Below, one piece after another: positions 1-8,372 of a DNA stretch of 64,000 bases. The notes beneath the pieces were generated by a model. That model had not been told where the DNA came from and did no database searches. It worked only from the letters and a program-made list of their open reading frames with translations. Numbering within the stretch: position 1 is the stretch's first letter; each line of letters starts with the position of its first letter. The stretch is taken from the NCBI GenBank assembly GCA_023386315.1, contig JAEWJZ010000029.1, positions 1 through 64,000 of the forward strand, written 5' to 3'. This DNA is from Bacillota bacterium (GTDB taxonomy: Bacteria > Bacillota > Clostridia > Lachnospirales > Lachnospiraceae). The translations under genes were made by a program, and so were the position numbers.

Positions 1-136
1 GAGAGAGCCTTTTGAATCGATTCATGTTATGCTGACTTCCTTTTTCATTATTCAAATAGCACAGATTAGTATAGCATAGAAGAGAGGACTGCCGCAAGGT
101 GAGAATTTCCATCTTTTCTTAAAAACTTAAGTGATG

Positions 137-142
137 TATAAT
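137..142 (+). promoter_or_regulatory. Possible -10 box for the first operon
   Basis: TATAAT lies 34 bases ahead of the first start codon. No convincing -35 hexamer is seen 17 bases upstream, so this is a weak promoter call. Nothing else recognisable was found in the first 176 bases. Confidence 0.35.
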
Positions 143-176
143 GGATCAGTACTGTAGAAAAGAAGGTGGATAACGT

Positions 177-794
177 ATGGCTTTGAAAGAGCAGATATTA
201 AATGAGATAAAGGGATGTGAAAAGCTTTTAATCGGAATCGGAGAGGAATGGAACGGCATTTTGGCTGGAGGGGAAGACAGCCTCTATGAAAGACTGGGCG
301 GACTAATAAAAGATAAGGATTATTTTATAGTCACTACACTGACCAACGGGGAGCTGATGAAATCCGGTCTGGATTCAAAACGTATGGTGGCACCCTGTGG
401 CAATGTTACCTGGAGACAGTGTTCCAAAGCCTGCACGAAAGACATCTGGGAACCTGGAGAGATTCCTGATGATATCTGCCCTCATTGTGGAGAACCGCTG
501 ACTGGAAATACCATTCAGGCAGAAACTTATATTGAAGAGGGGTATCTTCCCCAGTGGAATGCCTATACCAGATGGCTGGCAGGAACACTGAATAAAAAAC
601 TTGTGATCTTAGAACTTGGTGTGGGATTTCAGACGCCGACTGTAATCCGGTGGCCTTTTGAGAAAACGGCTTCTGTAAATAACAAGGCATTTCTGTACCG
701 CATTCATGGAAGTTTTGCACAGCTTTCCGAAGGGCTGGGGGAAAAGGCAGAATCAATTCCTGTAAATTCCGTGGAATTCTTAGAAAGCATTTAG
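177..794 (+). CDS. Atypical Sir2-like (sirtuin-related) protein
   Basis: A 205-residue protein that resembles the C-terminal half of sirtuin NAD-dependent deacetylases. Visible features are a cysteine cluster fit for zinc (C82, C86, C101, C104, with C74 nearby) and a late segment LGVGFQTPTVIRWPFE, which recalls the sirtuin strand that closes the NAD site. The canonical GAGxS nucleotide loop is not obvious; the N-terminus has GIGEEWNGI instead. Deacetylase activity is therefore uncertain, and it may be a divergent NAD-binding or ADP-ribosyl-handling relative. The start is supported by AAGGTGG seven bases upstream. It is followed by hisH after about 70 bases and probably shares its transcript. 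Confidence 0.6.
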   Translation: MALKEQILNEIKGCEKLLIGIGEEWNGILAGGEDSLYERLGGLIKDKDYFIVTTLTNGELMKSGLDSKRMVAPCGNVTWRQCSKACTKDIWEPGEIPDDICPHCGEPLTGNTIQAETYIEEGYLPQWNAYTRWLAGTLNKKLVILELGVGFQTPTVIRWPFEKTASVNNKAFLYRIHGSFAQLSEGLGEKAESIPVNSVEFLESI

Positions 795-866
795 TAACGT
801 TTTGCGTTGTGCAGGATCAGGGACTGTGTTAGAATATTGGAAAAAGGCGAAAAAGAGGGGGCTGCC

Positions 867-1475
867 ATGATTGCGATTATTGACTATGATGCCGGAAACT
901 TAAAAAGTGTGGAAAAAGCCCTTGCTTCGTTAGGGGAGAAGCCGGTGGTAACCAGGGATAAGAAAACCATTCTGTCTGCAGACAAAGTGATTCTTCCCGG
1001 AGTGGGAGCATTTAAAGATGCCATGGATAAGCTTTGCCAGTATGACTTGCCGGGGGTAATCCGCCAGGTCACAGAAAAAGGGACTCCATTTTTGGGGATC
1101 TGCCTGGGACTGCAGCTTTTATTTGAAAGCAGTGAGGAAGGCGAAGGCGTCAAAGGGCTTTCCATTCTTCCTGGTAAAATCGTTAAATTTCCCGACACAC
1201 CGGGACTTAAGGTTCCCCATATGGGCTGGAACAGCCTGACAATCAGGCCGGGAGCAAGACTTTTTAAAGGACTGGATTCCGGTGCATATGTTTATTTTGT
1301 CCATTCATATTATTTAGAAGCAGACAGGGAATCGGATGTTGCGGCCTCCTGTGAGTACGGAGTGGCCTTTGGTGCATCGGTGGAACGAGACAACGTATTT
1401 GCCTGCCAGTTCCACCCGGAAAAGAGCGGGGATACCGGTCTTAAGATACTGAAAAACTTTATTGAACTGACTTAA
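867..1475 (+). CDS. hisH: Imidazole glycerol phosphate synthase, glutaminase subunit HisH
   Basis: Class I glutamine amidotransferase subunit that supplies ammonia to HisF in histidine synthesis. The triad is visible: nucleophile Cys79 in GICLGLQLL, and His183 and Glu185 in CQFHPEKSG. The PGVGAF oxyanion motif is also present. The reading frame is open further upstream to 807, but the ATG at 867 is preferred because it follows a GA-rich ribosome site and begins MIAIIDYDAGN, the usual family N-terminus; this gives 202 residues, a normal length. hisF starts 12 bases downstream, so the two subunits are translated from one message. No other his gene is in the window. Confidence 0.95.
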   Translation: MIAIIDYDAGNLKSVEKALASLGEKPVVTRDKKTILSADKVILPGVGAFKDAMDKLCQYDLPGVIRQVTEKGTPFLGICLGLQLLFESSEEGEGVKGLSILPGKIVKFPDTPGLKVPHMGWNSLTIRPGARLFKGLDSGAYVYFVHSYYLEADRESDVAASCEYGVAFGASVERDNVFACQFHPEKSGDTGLKILKNFIELT

Positions 1476-1487
1476 AGGAGGAGCCGC

Positions 1488-2249
1488 ATGCTAACGAAAC
1501 GAATCATCCCATGTCTGGATGTACATAACGCAAGAGTGGTAAAGGGTGTTAATTTCGTCAATTTACAGGATGCCGGAGATCCGGTGGAGATTGCTGCAGC
1601 CTATGATAAAGCAGGAGCTGATGAGCTGGTATTCCTTGATATTACGGCTTCCTCCGATAACCGGAATACAGTGGTTGACATGGTACGCCGGGTTGCAGAA
1701 AAAGTTTTTATTCCATTTACAGTAGGCGGCGGTATACGGACTGTAGAAGATTTTAAGATGCTTTTGCGGGAAGGCGCGGATAAGATTTCCATTAATTCTT
1801 CCGCAATCAATACCCCAGGACTGATTTCTGATGCAGCGGATAAGTTTGGACGCCAGTGCGTGGTGGTGGCCATCGATGCCAGGAGGCGGGCAGATGGAAC
1901 CGGCTGGAACGTTTTCAAGAACGGAGGAAGAATTGATACAGGACTTGATGCTGTAGAGTGGGCCATGGAGGCAGACCGCCTGGGCGCAGGAGAGATCCTG
2001 CTTACCAGCATGGACTGCGATGGTACGAAGGCGGGTTATGATGATGAATTAAACCGGATTATCGCAGAAGCGGTGTCGGTTCCGGTCATTGCATCAGGCG
2101 GTGCAGGGACCATGGAGCATTTTTACAGCGCTCTTACAAATGGAAAGGCAGACGCGGTTTTGGCGGCTTCCCTGTTTCATTACAAAGAACTGGAGATTAT
2201 GGAGTTAAAACGGTACCTGCAGGAAAAAGGAGTACCGGTACGGATTTAG
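1488..2249 (+). CDS. hisF: Imidazole glycerol phosphate synthase, cyclase subunit HisF
   Basis: A (beta/alpha)8-barrel enzyme that uses ammonia from HisH to close the imidazole ring, giving imidazole glycerol phosphate and AICAR. The two catalytic aspartates sit at D11 ([15 protein letters not shown]) and D130 (VVVAIDARR). Phosphate-binding glycine segments VGGGIRT and ASGGAG are present. The length of 253 residues is typical. A strong AAAGGAGG site lies directly between hisH and this start. The pair is split from the rest of the histidine pathway, which must be elsewhere. Confidence 0.96.
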   Translation: MLTKRIIPCLDVHNARVVKGVNFVNLQDAGDPVEIAAAYDKAGADELVFLDITASSDNRNTVVDMVRRVAEKVFIPFTVGGGIRTVEDFKMLLREGADKISINSSAINTPGLISDAADKFGRQCVVVAIDARRRADGTGWNVFKNGGRIDTGLDAVEWAMEADRLGAGEILLTSMDCDGTKAGYDDELNRIIAEAVSVPVIASGGAGTMEHFYSALTNGKADAVLAASLFHYKELEIMELKRYLQEKGVPVRI

Positions 2250-2285
2250 AACCGGGTTTTTCCGGTGAGATGCAAAGGAGAAAAA

Positions 2286-2960
2286 ATGGGAGCAATTGAC
2301 AACGACTGGCTGGAGCCCCTAAGCGGGGAGTTTAAAAAGCCATATTACAGGGAGCTTTATCAGAAGGTAAAGAAAGAGTATGAGACAACACAAGTCTTTC
2401 CGGACCCCAATGACGTATTTAATGCGTTTCAGTTTACCCCCCTTTCCAAAGTTAAGGCGGTAATACTGGGGCAGGATCCTTATCACAATGTTGGTCAGGC
2501 CCATGGTCTGTGCTTTTCCGTGAAACCCGATGTGGATATTCCCCCGTCTCTGGTAAATATCTACCAGGAACTGAAAGAAGATCTTGGATGTGAAATTCCA
2601 AACAACGGCTATCTGAAAAAATGGGCAGATCAGGGAATTATGCTTTTAAACACAGTGCTGACTGTGAGAGCCCATGCAGCCAATTCCCATCAGGGAATCG
2701 GCTGGGAGACCTTTACGGATGCGGCGATTAAGATTTTAAATGAGCAGGACCGGCCCATGGTCTTTCTTCTTTGGGGGCGGCCGGCGCAGAATAAGAAGGT
2801 AATGCTCACAAATCCAAAACACTTAATACTGGAAGCGCCTCACCCCAGTCCTCTTTCCGCTTACAGAGGATTCTTTGGATGCAGACATTTCAGCAAAACA
2901 AACGCTTATCTGGAAGCCAATGGAATGACTCCAATAGACTGGCAGATAGAAAATATTTAA
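2286..2960 (+). CDS. ung: Uracil-DNA glycosylase, family 1
   Basis: Removes uracil from DNA to start base excision repair. The signature GQDPYH holds the catalytic Asp64, matching the E. coli number, and the second motif HPSPLSAYRGF holds His186. The frame is open from 2265, but the ATG at 2286 follows AAAGGAG at 2274-2280 with good spacing, giving 224 residues, the normal family size. It lies 36 bases after hisF and 15 bases before uppP on the same strand, so co-transcription is likely although the functions are unrelated. Confidence 0.95.
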   Translation: MGAIDNDWLEPLSGEFKKPYYRELYQKVKKEYETTQVFPDPNDVFNAFQFTPLSKVKAVILGQDPYHNVGQAHGLCFSVKPDVDIPPSLVNIYQELKEDLGCEIPNNGYLKKWADQGIMLLNTVLTVRAHAANSHQGIGWETFTDAAIKILNEQDRPMVFLLWGRPAQNKKVMLTNPKHLILEAPHPSPLSAYRGFFGCRHFSKTNAYLEANGMTPIDWQIENI

Positions 2961-2975
2961 AACAGAGGAATTAAG

Positions 2976-3809
2976 ATGAATATTATTGAGATATTAAAAG
3001 TTATCGTACTGGGAATTGTGGAAGGATTTACAGAATGGCTGCCAATCAGCAGCACCGGTCATATGATTCTGGTAGATGAGATCATTCATTTAAACCAGCC
3101 GGACAGTTATAAAAACATGTTTCTGGTTGTAATTCAGCTGGGGGCAATTCTTGCAGTAGTGGTGTTATATTTTGACAGGCTGAACCCATTTTCTCCAAGG
3201 AAAAAGGCAGCTCAGAAGAAGGCAACATTCATTTTATGGAGTAAGATCATACTGGCCTGTTTACCTGCGGCTGTGATTGGAATATTAGTGGATGACATCC
3301 TGGATAAATATTTAATGAACGGCTATGTGGTAGCGGCGACTTTAATTATATACGGTGTACTCTTTCTTGTGATTGAGAACCGGAACCAGTACCGGAACTT
3401 TGAGATTCAGAAGGTGGGAGAGATATCCTACCAGACTGCTCTTTATATTGGTCTGTTTCAGCTGCTTTCCTTAATTCCTGGTACCTCCCGTTCCGGTTCC
3501 ACCATACTGGGAGCCATGATTCTCGGCTGCTCCAGGGCGGCATCTGCAGAGTTTTCGTTCTTTCTCGGGATTCCGGTTATGTTTGGAGCAAGCCTTTTAA
3601 AGATTGTTAAATTTGGATTTAATTTTACCGGAGCCCAGGTGTTTTATCTCATTCTGGGAATGGTAGTGGCATTTGCCGTTTCTGTGTATGCCATTAAATT
3701 TCTTATGGGATATATCAGACAGCATGACTTTAAATTTTTTGGGTATTACAGAATTGTTCTTGGTGTAATAGTGCTTGTGTATTTTGGTATAACCGCTTTC
3801 CTTGGTTAA
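2976..3809 (+). CDS. uppP: Undecaprenyl-diphosphatase UppP/BacA
   Basis: Polytopic membrane phosphatase that recycles undecaprenyl pyrophosphate to the monophosphate lipid carrier for peptidoglycan and other envelope polymers; its overproduction is known to give bacitracin resistance. The N-terminal motif [15 protein letters not shown] contains E16, E20, S26 and H29, and the second motif [14 protein letters not shown] is present near residues 168-182. About seven to eight hydrophobic helices fit the family, and 277 residues is the expected length. It is the last gene of the first operon and is followed by a strong hairpin. Confidence 0.95.
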   Translation: MNIIEILKVIVLGIVEGFTEWLPISSTGHMILVDEIIHLNQPDSYKNMFLVVIQLGAILAVVVLYFDRLNPFSPRKKAAQKKATFILWSKIILACLPAAVIGILVDDILDKYLMNGYVVAATLIIYGVLFLVIENRNQYRNFEIQKVGEISYQTALYIGLFQLLSLIPGTSRSGSTILGAMILGCSRAASAEFSFFLGIPVMFGASLLKIVKFGFNFTGAQVFYLILGMVVAFAVSVYAIKFLMGYIRQHDFKFFGYYRIVLGVIVLVYFGITAFLG

Positions 3810-3821
3810 GGGAACCGTGAA

Positions 3822-3866
3822 AAAGAGAGTTGTCCGCCGGCCATCCGCCGCGGTCAACTCTCTTTT
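3822..3866. terminator. Bidirectional intrinsic terminator between uppP and the HPr-like gene
   Basis: A 16-bp stem with one mismatch (3822-3837 with 3850-3865) starts with an A-run and ends with TCTCTTTT. It can serve uppP on the plus strand and the convergent HPr-like gene on the minus strand. Confidence 0.85.
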
Positions 3867-3899
3867 GTATGGTGGGTCATATGGGTTCCTTTCCGACGT

Positions 3900-4145
3900 C
3901 TACGGTTTAAACAGCATTCCGATCCGTCCTTCAGCAGCGAGTTCATCTTCGCCGTCAAAGTTAAATAATAAATTCCGATTCTGTGTAACCAGTCCCATCT
4001 TCATTTCATCATAGTCTTTTACATTAACCCTGGTCAGACCGTAATCAATATAGATATCGCACATAAATGCATTAGCCGTATTGATAAGGAGTGCCAGCGG
4101 TATGGGAATGGTACGCAGCTGGATATCGACATTCATCGTCCGCAT
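3900..4145 (-). CDS. HPr-like protein lacking the phospho-histidine
   Basis: An 81-residue protein whose pattern follows the PTS phosphocarrier HPr, for example LLINTANAF, DIYIDYG, VNVKDYDEMKMGL and DGEDE. Aligned by eye to HPr, the His15 position is Ile13, Arg17 is Ile15, Pro18 is kept as Pro16, and regulatory Ser46 is replaced by Asp44. It therefore cannot pass phosphate as HPr does. It might act like Crh, as a regulatory HPr paralogue, perhaps permanently in a seryl-phosphate-like state because of the Asp; this is inference. The start follows GGAGG at suitable spacing. It lies downstream of the DAHP synthase gene on the same strand but has its own likely promoter. Confidence 0.65.
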   Translation of the reverse strand: MRTMNVDIQLRTIPIPLALLINTANAFMCDIYIDYGLTRVNVKDYDEMKMGLVTQNRNLLFNFDGEDELAAEGRIGMLFKP

Positions 4146-4229
4146 ATCCGTACCTCCTTCTCTTTAGCACCGACTGCCGCCGGTGTGGGCTCATGAAACG
4201 TTATGTATAAGGGTATATCTGGTATTTTT

Positions 4230-4258
4230 ATTTTACCCATATCTATTTTAAATTACAA
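4230..4258 (-). promoter_or_regulatory. Likely promoter of the HPr-like gene
   Basis: Read on the minus strand, TTGTAA (4253-4258) and TAAAAT (4230-4235) are separated by 17 bases, 85 bases ahead of the start codon. Confidence 0.5.
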
Positions 4259-4310
4259 GAGTAAATATGAAAAAATTCTGCATTTGATGTAAATTGGTCT
4301 GTAAATCAAA

Positions 4311-4374
4311 AGAAGGTTATAGAACAAATTAATCTGTTGCGAAATACGTCAGACTGTTTTGGTCTATACCTTCT
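4311..4374 (-). terminator. Possible long-loop terminator after the DAHP synthase gene
   Basis: The arms at 4311-4323 and 4363-4374 are complementary with one bulge. On the minus strand the second arm ends in CCTTCTTTT. The loop is long (about 39 bases), so this is a moderate call. Confidence 0.4.
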
Positions 4375-4417
4375 TATACGGGTATGATTAAATCAATGTT
4401 ACACGTTTGATCAAAGA

Positions 4418-5446
4418 TCAGCAGTTCTCTGCGATCTCATAAAGCAGACGTTCGGATTCCTCCCACCCAAGGCATGGATCTGTGATGGATTTTCCATAGC
4501 ATCCATCTCCAACCTTCTGGCATCCCGGCTCAATATAGCTTTCAATCATCAGTCCCTTAACAAGGCTGCGGATCTCCGGTGCATGCTTTCTGCTGTGAAG
4601 GACTTCTTTGGAGATACGGATCTGTTCCCTGTATTTTTTGTTGGAGTTTGAATGATTTGCATCAACGATACAGGCAGGATTTTTCAGGCTGCGTCTGCTG
4701 TACATCTCATGAAGAAGAAATAAATCCTCAAAATGATAGTTGGGGATGCACTGGCCGTGCTTGTTGACTGCACCGCGCAGAATGGTATGGGCAAGTGGGT
4801 TTCCGGAACTTTTCACTTCCCAGCCGCGGTAGGTGAAGTCATGAGCCTGCTGGGCGGCGACTACGGAATTAAGCATAACCGAAATATCTCCGCTGGTGGG
4901 GTTCTTCATACCAACGGCCACTTCACAGCCGCTGGAAGTTAACCGGTGCTGCTGGTTTTCCACGGAACGCGCTCCAATGGCGATGTAGGACATGATATCG
5001 TCAAGGTAGGTTAAATTCTCCGGATAGAGCATCTCGTCTGCTGTGGATAAACCGGTTTCTTCAAATACCTTCATGTGCATACGGCGGATGGCAATGAGAC
5101 CTTCATGCATGTCCGGCTTTTTCTCCGGATCAGGCTGGTGAAGCATTCCTTTATAGCCTTCGCCTGTAGTTCTTGGTTTATTGGTGTAAATTCTGGGGAT
5201 CAGGATCAGACGGTCTTTTGTTTTTTCCTGAATCTTCACCAGACGGTTTACATAATCACAAACAGAATCTTCGTTATCAGCAGAACAGGGACCAATAATA
5301 ACCAGAAATTTGTCGCTGTTTCCTGTAAGTACGTCACTGATGGCCTGGTCTCTTTCTATCTTAAGGGCTTTTAAAGCGGCCGGAAGGGGAAAACGATCTT
5401 TGATTTCTTCCGGGCTGGGCAGATTGCTGACATATTGAAATCCCAT
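4418..5446 (-). CDS. aroF: 3-deoxy-7-phosphoheptulonate (DAHP) synthase, type I
   Basis: First enzyme of the shikimate pathway, joining phosphoenolpyruvate and erythrose 4-phosphate. Segments typical of the AroF/G/H family include GPCSADNED near the N-terminus, IPRIYTNKPRTTGEGYKG, GARSVENQQHR, GMKNPTSGD and DANHSNSNKKY near the C-terminus. The frame is open to 5506 but the ATG at 5446 follows AGGAGG and gives 342 residues, close to the E. coli isozymes. The paralogue (F, G or H) and its feedback effector cannot be told from sequence alone. aroD and tyrS lie elsewhere in the window, not in this operon. Confidence 0.92.
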   Translation of the reverse strand: MGFQYVSNLPSPEEIKDRFPLPAALKALKIERDQAISDVLTGNSDKFLVIIGPCSADNEDSVCDYVNRLVKIQEKTKDRLILIPRIYTNKPRTTGEGYKGMLHQPDPEKKPDMHEGLIAIRRMHMKVFEETGLSTADEMLYPENLTYLDDIMSYIAIGARSVENQQHRLTSSGCEVAVGMKNPTSGDISVMLNSVVAAQQAHDFTYRGWEVKSSGNPLAHTILRGAVNKHGQCIPNYHFEDLFLLHEMYSRRSLKNPACIVDANHSNSNKKYREQIRISKEVLHSRKHAPEIRSLVKGLMIESYIEPGCQKVGDGCYGKSITDPCLGWEESERLLYEIAENC

Positions 5447-5500
5447 AATATCCTCCTGTGTATGTGCTGGTTTTTTGTTTTTGCTGTTGATTATATAACA

Positions 5501-5571
5501 GAACACGGGAAAAATCCAGTGTTCCTTTAAATTTGGTCAAGTTTGACTAAGTACCTCCTCTTAAGTGTTCC
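5501..5571. promoter_or_regulatory. Candidate operator region upstream of the DAHP synthase gene
   Basis: The imperfect palindrome TTGGTCAAGTTTGACTAA lies at 5533-5550. Three GTGTTC/GAACAC elements lie around it at 5501-5506, 5519-5525 and 5565-5571. On the minus strand a TATAAT occurs at 5490-5495 with a poor -35. The region also separates the divergent small gene, so it may control either. Confidence 0.35.
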
Positions 5572-5630
5572 ATTTTTTCTGAAAATGTTGTATGATGTTT
5601 ACGAATGAAAAATGGAAAGGTGTTAAAAAT

Positions 5631-5921
5631 ATGGAAAAATATTGGAATTGGGGAGGAAGCTATATCGGGGTAAGGCAGCGGGATTATTTAGTTGCGTGTG
5701 ACGGAACGGTTCTTGGAAAATTTTACGGCAGAGAGCTGTATGACAGGAACGGAAATTACATAGGAGAATTGGGAAGAAACGACAGACTGATTAAAAATAA
5801 AACAAAAGAACCATTTCGCCGCCCGGCATTCAGCTCCTATGTCAAAGGGACAATAACCGGTTCGGTAAAATGCCTTGCACCATATCCCATGATTTCCGGG
5901 TTTGAAGATTTTACTGTCTGA
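5631..5921 (+). CDS. Small protein resembling the 4-fold beta-flower family
   Basis: A protein of about 96 residues with no signal peptide or membrane segment. The N-terminal half WNWGGSYIGVRQRDYLVACDG and the following GKFYGRELYDRNGNYIGEL resemble the small repeat-built beta-flower domain found in Clostridia; its function is unknown. Tyr/Gly/Asn-rich short strands repeat with similar spacing. The frame is open from 5592, but the ATG at 5631 begins the recognisable domain and has GGAAAGG upstream. It is followed 46 bases later by the MATE gene. I would not assign a biochemical role. Confidence 0.55.
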   Translation: MEKYWNWGGSYIGVRQRDYLVACDGTVLGKFYGRELYDRNGNYIGELGRNDRLIKNKTKEPFRRPAFSSYVKGTITGSVKCLAPYPMISGFEDFTV

Positions 5922-5967
5922 AGGTATTTGATTGAGGGGGGAATAATGAGGTTACAAAGGAGAAAGA

Positions 5968-7275
5968 ATGAGGGATTTAACAAAAGGCAGCCCTGGAAAA
6001 ATCATGCTCCAGTTTGCGCTTCCTGTTGCAGCTGGTAATCTGTTTCAGCTATTTTACAGCCTTGCAGATACCCGGGTAGTGGGAAGCACCCTGGGTGAGA
6101 GTGCACTGGCTGCTGTGGGGGCAACAACTTCCATCAGCACTCTGTTTATCGGCTTTTTATCCGGACTGACCGGCGGATTTGCACTGCTTACAGCAAGAAA
6201 TTACGGGGCCGGAGACGAGGCAGGAGTCAGGCGGTATTCGGCAGGATGCCTGCTTCTTGGTACCCTGACTTCTGTTCTGATCACACTGCTGTGTATGGGA
6301 GGCCTGCCATTCTTTTTAAAGGCGCTTCATGTACCGGAATCTTTGATGCCTGCTGCGAAAGGATATATCCGGATCATTCTGTTTGGAATGGTTATGACTA
6401 TGCTTTATAACGCCTGTGCGTCCATTTTAAGAGCGGTGGGAGATACGGCAGCACCTTTGGCATTTCTTATATTGTCCAGTATTCTCAATGTGTTTCTGGA
6501 CCTTTTCTTCATACTTGTCCTTCATCTGGGTGTGGAGGGAGCAGCCATTGCAACTGTATTGTCCCAGTCCCTGTCGGCAGTCTTAAGCCTGGTATATATG
6601 ATGAAGCAGTATCCGGTTTTTCGCTTTCATATCCGGGATTTTTGGATAACAGGGGGAGAGGTCCGTCAGCTTTATTCATCGGGAATATCCATGGCTCTTA
6701 TGATGTCACTGGTGTTTTTCGGAACCCTTTCCCTGCAGAGCGCCATTAATCTTCTGGGGACAGATATCATTGTTGCCCATACTGCAGCACGCAAGATTAC
6801 AGAGTTTTACATGCTTCCATTTTCGGTGATGGGCGTTACTATGGCGAATTACTGCGGTCAGAATATGGGAGCTGGCAAGATATCCCGTATCCATAAGGGA
6901 ATTTCCCAGGCACTTATTATTACGTCTGTCTGGTCGGTGGCAATGATTCTTCTAAGCTACACCGCAGCACCTTATCTGGTGTATCTGGTGACAGGCTCTG
7001 TCAGCCACGGGATAGCTGGAACTGCAGCCCTTTACTTAAAAGTGAATTCCCTGTTTTATTTTGTGCCTGCCGCGATTTCCATATTCAGAAATGCACTTCA
7101 GGGATGTGGGGATCATAAAACGCCGGTTGTGTCCAGCTTTATCGAACTGGCTGGGAAAGTTGCCATTGCAGCATTTCTGGCACCGGTTCTTAAATATATG
7201 GGAATTATCATAGCAGAACCAATCGTCTGGGTTCTTATGGTAATTCCTTTGACATTAAAGATCAGAAAACTATAA
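5968..7275 (+). CDS. MATE family multidrug/toxin exporter
   Basis: A 435-residue polytopic protein with about twelve hydrophobic helices in two homologous halves, the MatE fold of cation-coupled drug or metabolite antiporters. The N-terminal MRDLTKGSPGKIMLQFALPVAAGNLFQLFYSLADTRVVG is typical of the Clostridia DinF/NorM-like branch, with the middle motif VGATTSIS and a second-half repeat around residues 230-290. The start follows AAAGGAGAAAGA. Substrate is unknown. citX begins only 27 bases downstream and may be read from the same message. Confidence 0.88.
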   Translation: MRDLTKGSPGKIMLQFALPVAAGNLFQLFYSLADTRVVGSTLGESALAAVGATTSISTLFIGFLSGLTGGFALLTARNYGAGDEAGVRRYSAGCLLLGTLTSVLITLLCMGGLPFFLKALHVPESLMPAAKGYIRIILFGMVMTMLYNACASILRAVGDTAAPLAFLILSSILNVFLDLFFILVLHLGVEGAAIATVLSQSLSAVLSLVYMMKQYPVFRFHIRDFWITGGEVRQLYSSGISMALMMSLVFFGTLSLQSAINLLGTDIIVAHTAARKITEFYMLPFSVMGVTMANYCGQNMGAGKISRIHKGISQALIITSVWSVAMILLSYTAAPYLVYLVTGSVSHGIAGTAALYLKVNSLFYFVPAAISIFRNALQGCGDHKTPVVSSFIELAGKVAIAAFLAPVLKYMGIIIAEPIVWVLMVIPLTLKIRKL

Positions 7276-7302
7276 GGATTAAAGCAGGTTAAGAGGTAAA
7301 AC

Positions 7303-7836
7303 ATGGAGAGATATGTAGATCTTTTAGAGATGCTTTCGTTTCGGGAGATGAAAGTCAGAATCCAGGAGGAACTGAGAAAAAAACATAAGGGGATGGTGAC
7401 GATGGCACTGGCAATGAACATCCCCGGCCCGGTTAAGACTTCCCCCGACATTCTGCTTGCTTTTGAGGAAGGAACGAAAATGCTGGAACAGGCAGTTTCG
7501 GAAGCGGGTATCAGGATTAAAGAGAGGACAGGGGTGTCAGAAAATGCAGGATATATGGAATTTTATGCGTTAGACAGTTTGAATCCTGCTGCAGTGAAGG
7601 AATTGGCTGTCAGGCTGGAAGAAACTCATCCCCTGGGGCGGCTGTGGGATATTGACGTTTATGATAAAGAAGGTGTCAGTATAAGCAGAGAATCCCTCTT
7701 AGCACCTGTCCGCAAATGCTTAATCTGCGGACAGGATGCCAAGGGATGCGCCAGAAACAGAACCCATACGGTTGAAGAATTGATCCGTGAGGTGGAGTAT
7801 AAGATAAATGACTGGAAAATGCATAAAGGAGAATAA
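7303..7836 (+). CDS. citX: Apo-citrate lyase phosphoribosyl-dephospho-CoA transferase CitX
   Basis: Attaches the 2'-(5''-triphosphoribosyl)-3'-dephospho-CoA prosthetic group to the serine of the citrate lyase acyl carrier CitD. Family hallmarks are GRLWDIDVYD near residue 121 and the C-terminal CLICGQDAKGCARNRTHT. The length of 177 residues fits stand-alone CitX. It lies upstream of citDEFGC but is separated by 236 bases that hold a hairpin, and it is nearer to the MATE gene. This differs from the common order in which citX sits inside the lyase operon. The start follows a GA-rich stretch. Confidence 0.9.
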   Translation: MERYVDLLEMLSFREMKVRIQEELRKKHKGMVTMALAMNIPGPVKTSPDILLAFEEGTKMLEQAVSEAGIRIKERTGVSENAGYMEFYALDSLNPAAVKELAVRLEETHPLGRLWDIDVYDKEGVSISRESLLAPVRKCLICGQDAKGCARNRTHTVEELIREVEYKINDWKMHKGE

Positions 7837-7946
7837 AAGTCAGCTTTTCTTTCTTATAAATGAATAACTCCATTTCAGGCAGTTTTTTGTCAGACAGTAC
7901 AATCCAGTTTATAAAGGAACATTTTTCTGAATAATTTAATCTGTTA

Positions 7947-7983
7947 AGAGAGGGAGCACTGCATTGGCTGCAGTCTCCCTTTC
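7947..7983 (+). terminator. Hairpin between citX and citD
   Basis: GGGAGCACTGCA (7952-7963) pairs with TGCAGTCTCCC with one bulge and is followed by TTTCTT and an AT-rich run. It probably ends or weakens the upstream transcript. No strong promoter was recognised between it and citD. Confidence 0.6.
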
Positions 7984-8072
7984 TTAATATTTTTTAAGGT
8001 ACATTTTTTCCAGAGTTAAGATTCGCCGTGTAAACTGAAACCATAGAAAATAAAAGGGAGGCTTTAAACAAA

Positions 8073-8372
8073 ATGGAGATAGAAAGACCGGCTATGGCCG
8101 GAACGCTGGAATCCAGTGACTGTCAGGTGACTGTGGAGCCAGGAGACGGCAGGATCGATTTTACACTGGAGAGTGCAGTGATCAATCAGTATGGCAACCA
8201 GATCAGAAACGTGGTTTTTGAAACTCTGAATCATTTGGGAGTGGATAATATCAAAATTTCCATAGTAGACAAAGGAGCTCTTGACTGTACCATCAAAGCC
8301 AGGGTAGAAGGGGCAGTATCCCGCTCCATGGACCACTTTGTCAATATTCATTGGGGAGGTGCCAGAGAATGA
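8073..8372 (+). CDS. citD: Citrate lyase acyl carrier protein (gamma subunit) CitD
   Basis: Carries the dephospho-CoA-derived prosthetic arm that holds acetyl and citryl groups during citrate cleavage. The N-terminus GTLESSDCQV contains the expected attachment serine at Ser14. The 99-residue length is normal. AGGGAGG precedes the start. The stop overlaps the citE start as ATGA, so the two are translationally coupled. First gene of the citD-E-F-G-C run. Confidence 0.95.
   Translation: MEIERPAMAGTLESSDCQVTVEPGDGRIDFTLESAVINQYGNQIRNVVFETLNHLGVDNIKISIVDKGALDCTIKARVEGAVSRSMDHFVNIHWGGARE

Noticed and set aside
1..176. A truncated gene at the left edge
   Set aside because: No open frame with recognisable coding content enters from the left; the segment looks intergenic.
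3802..4014. Plus-strand frame running through the uppP terminator
   Set aside because: It covers a perfect bidirectional terminator and the antisense of the HPr-like gene; it is not a credible gene.
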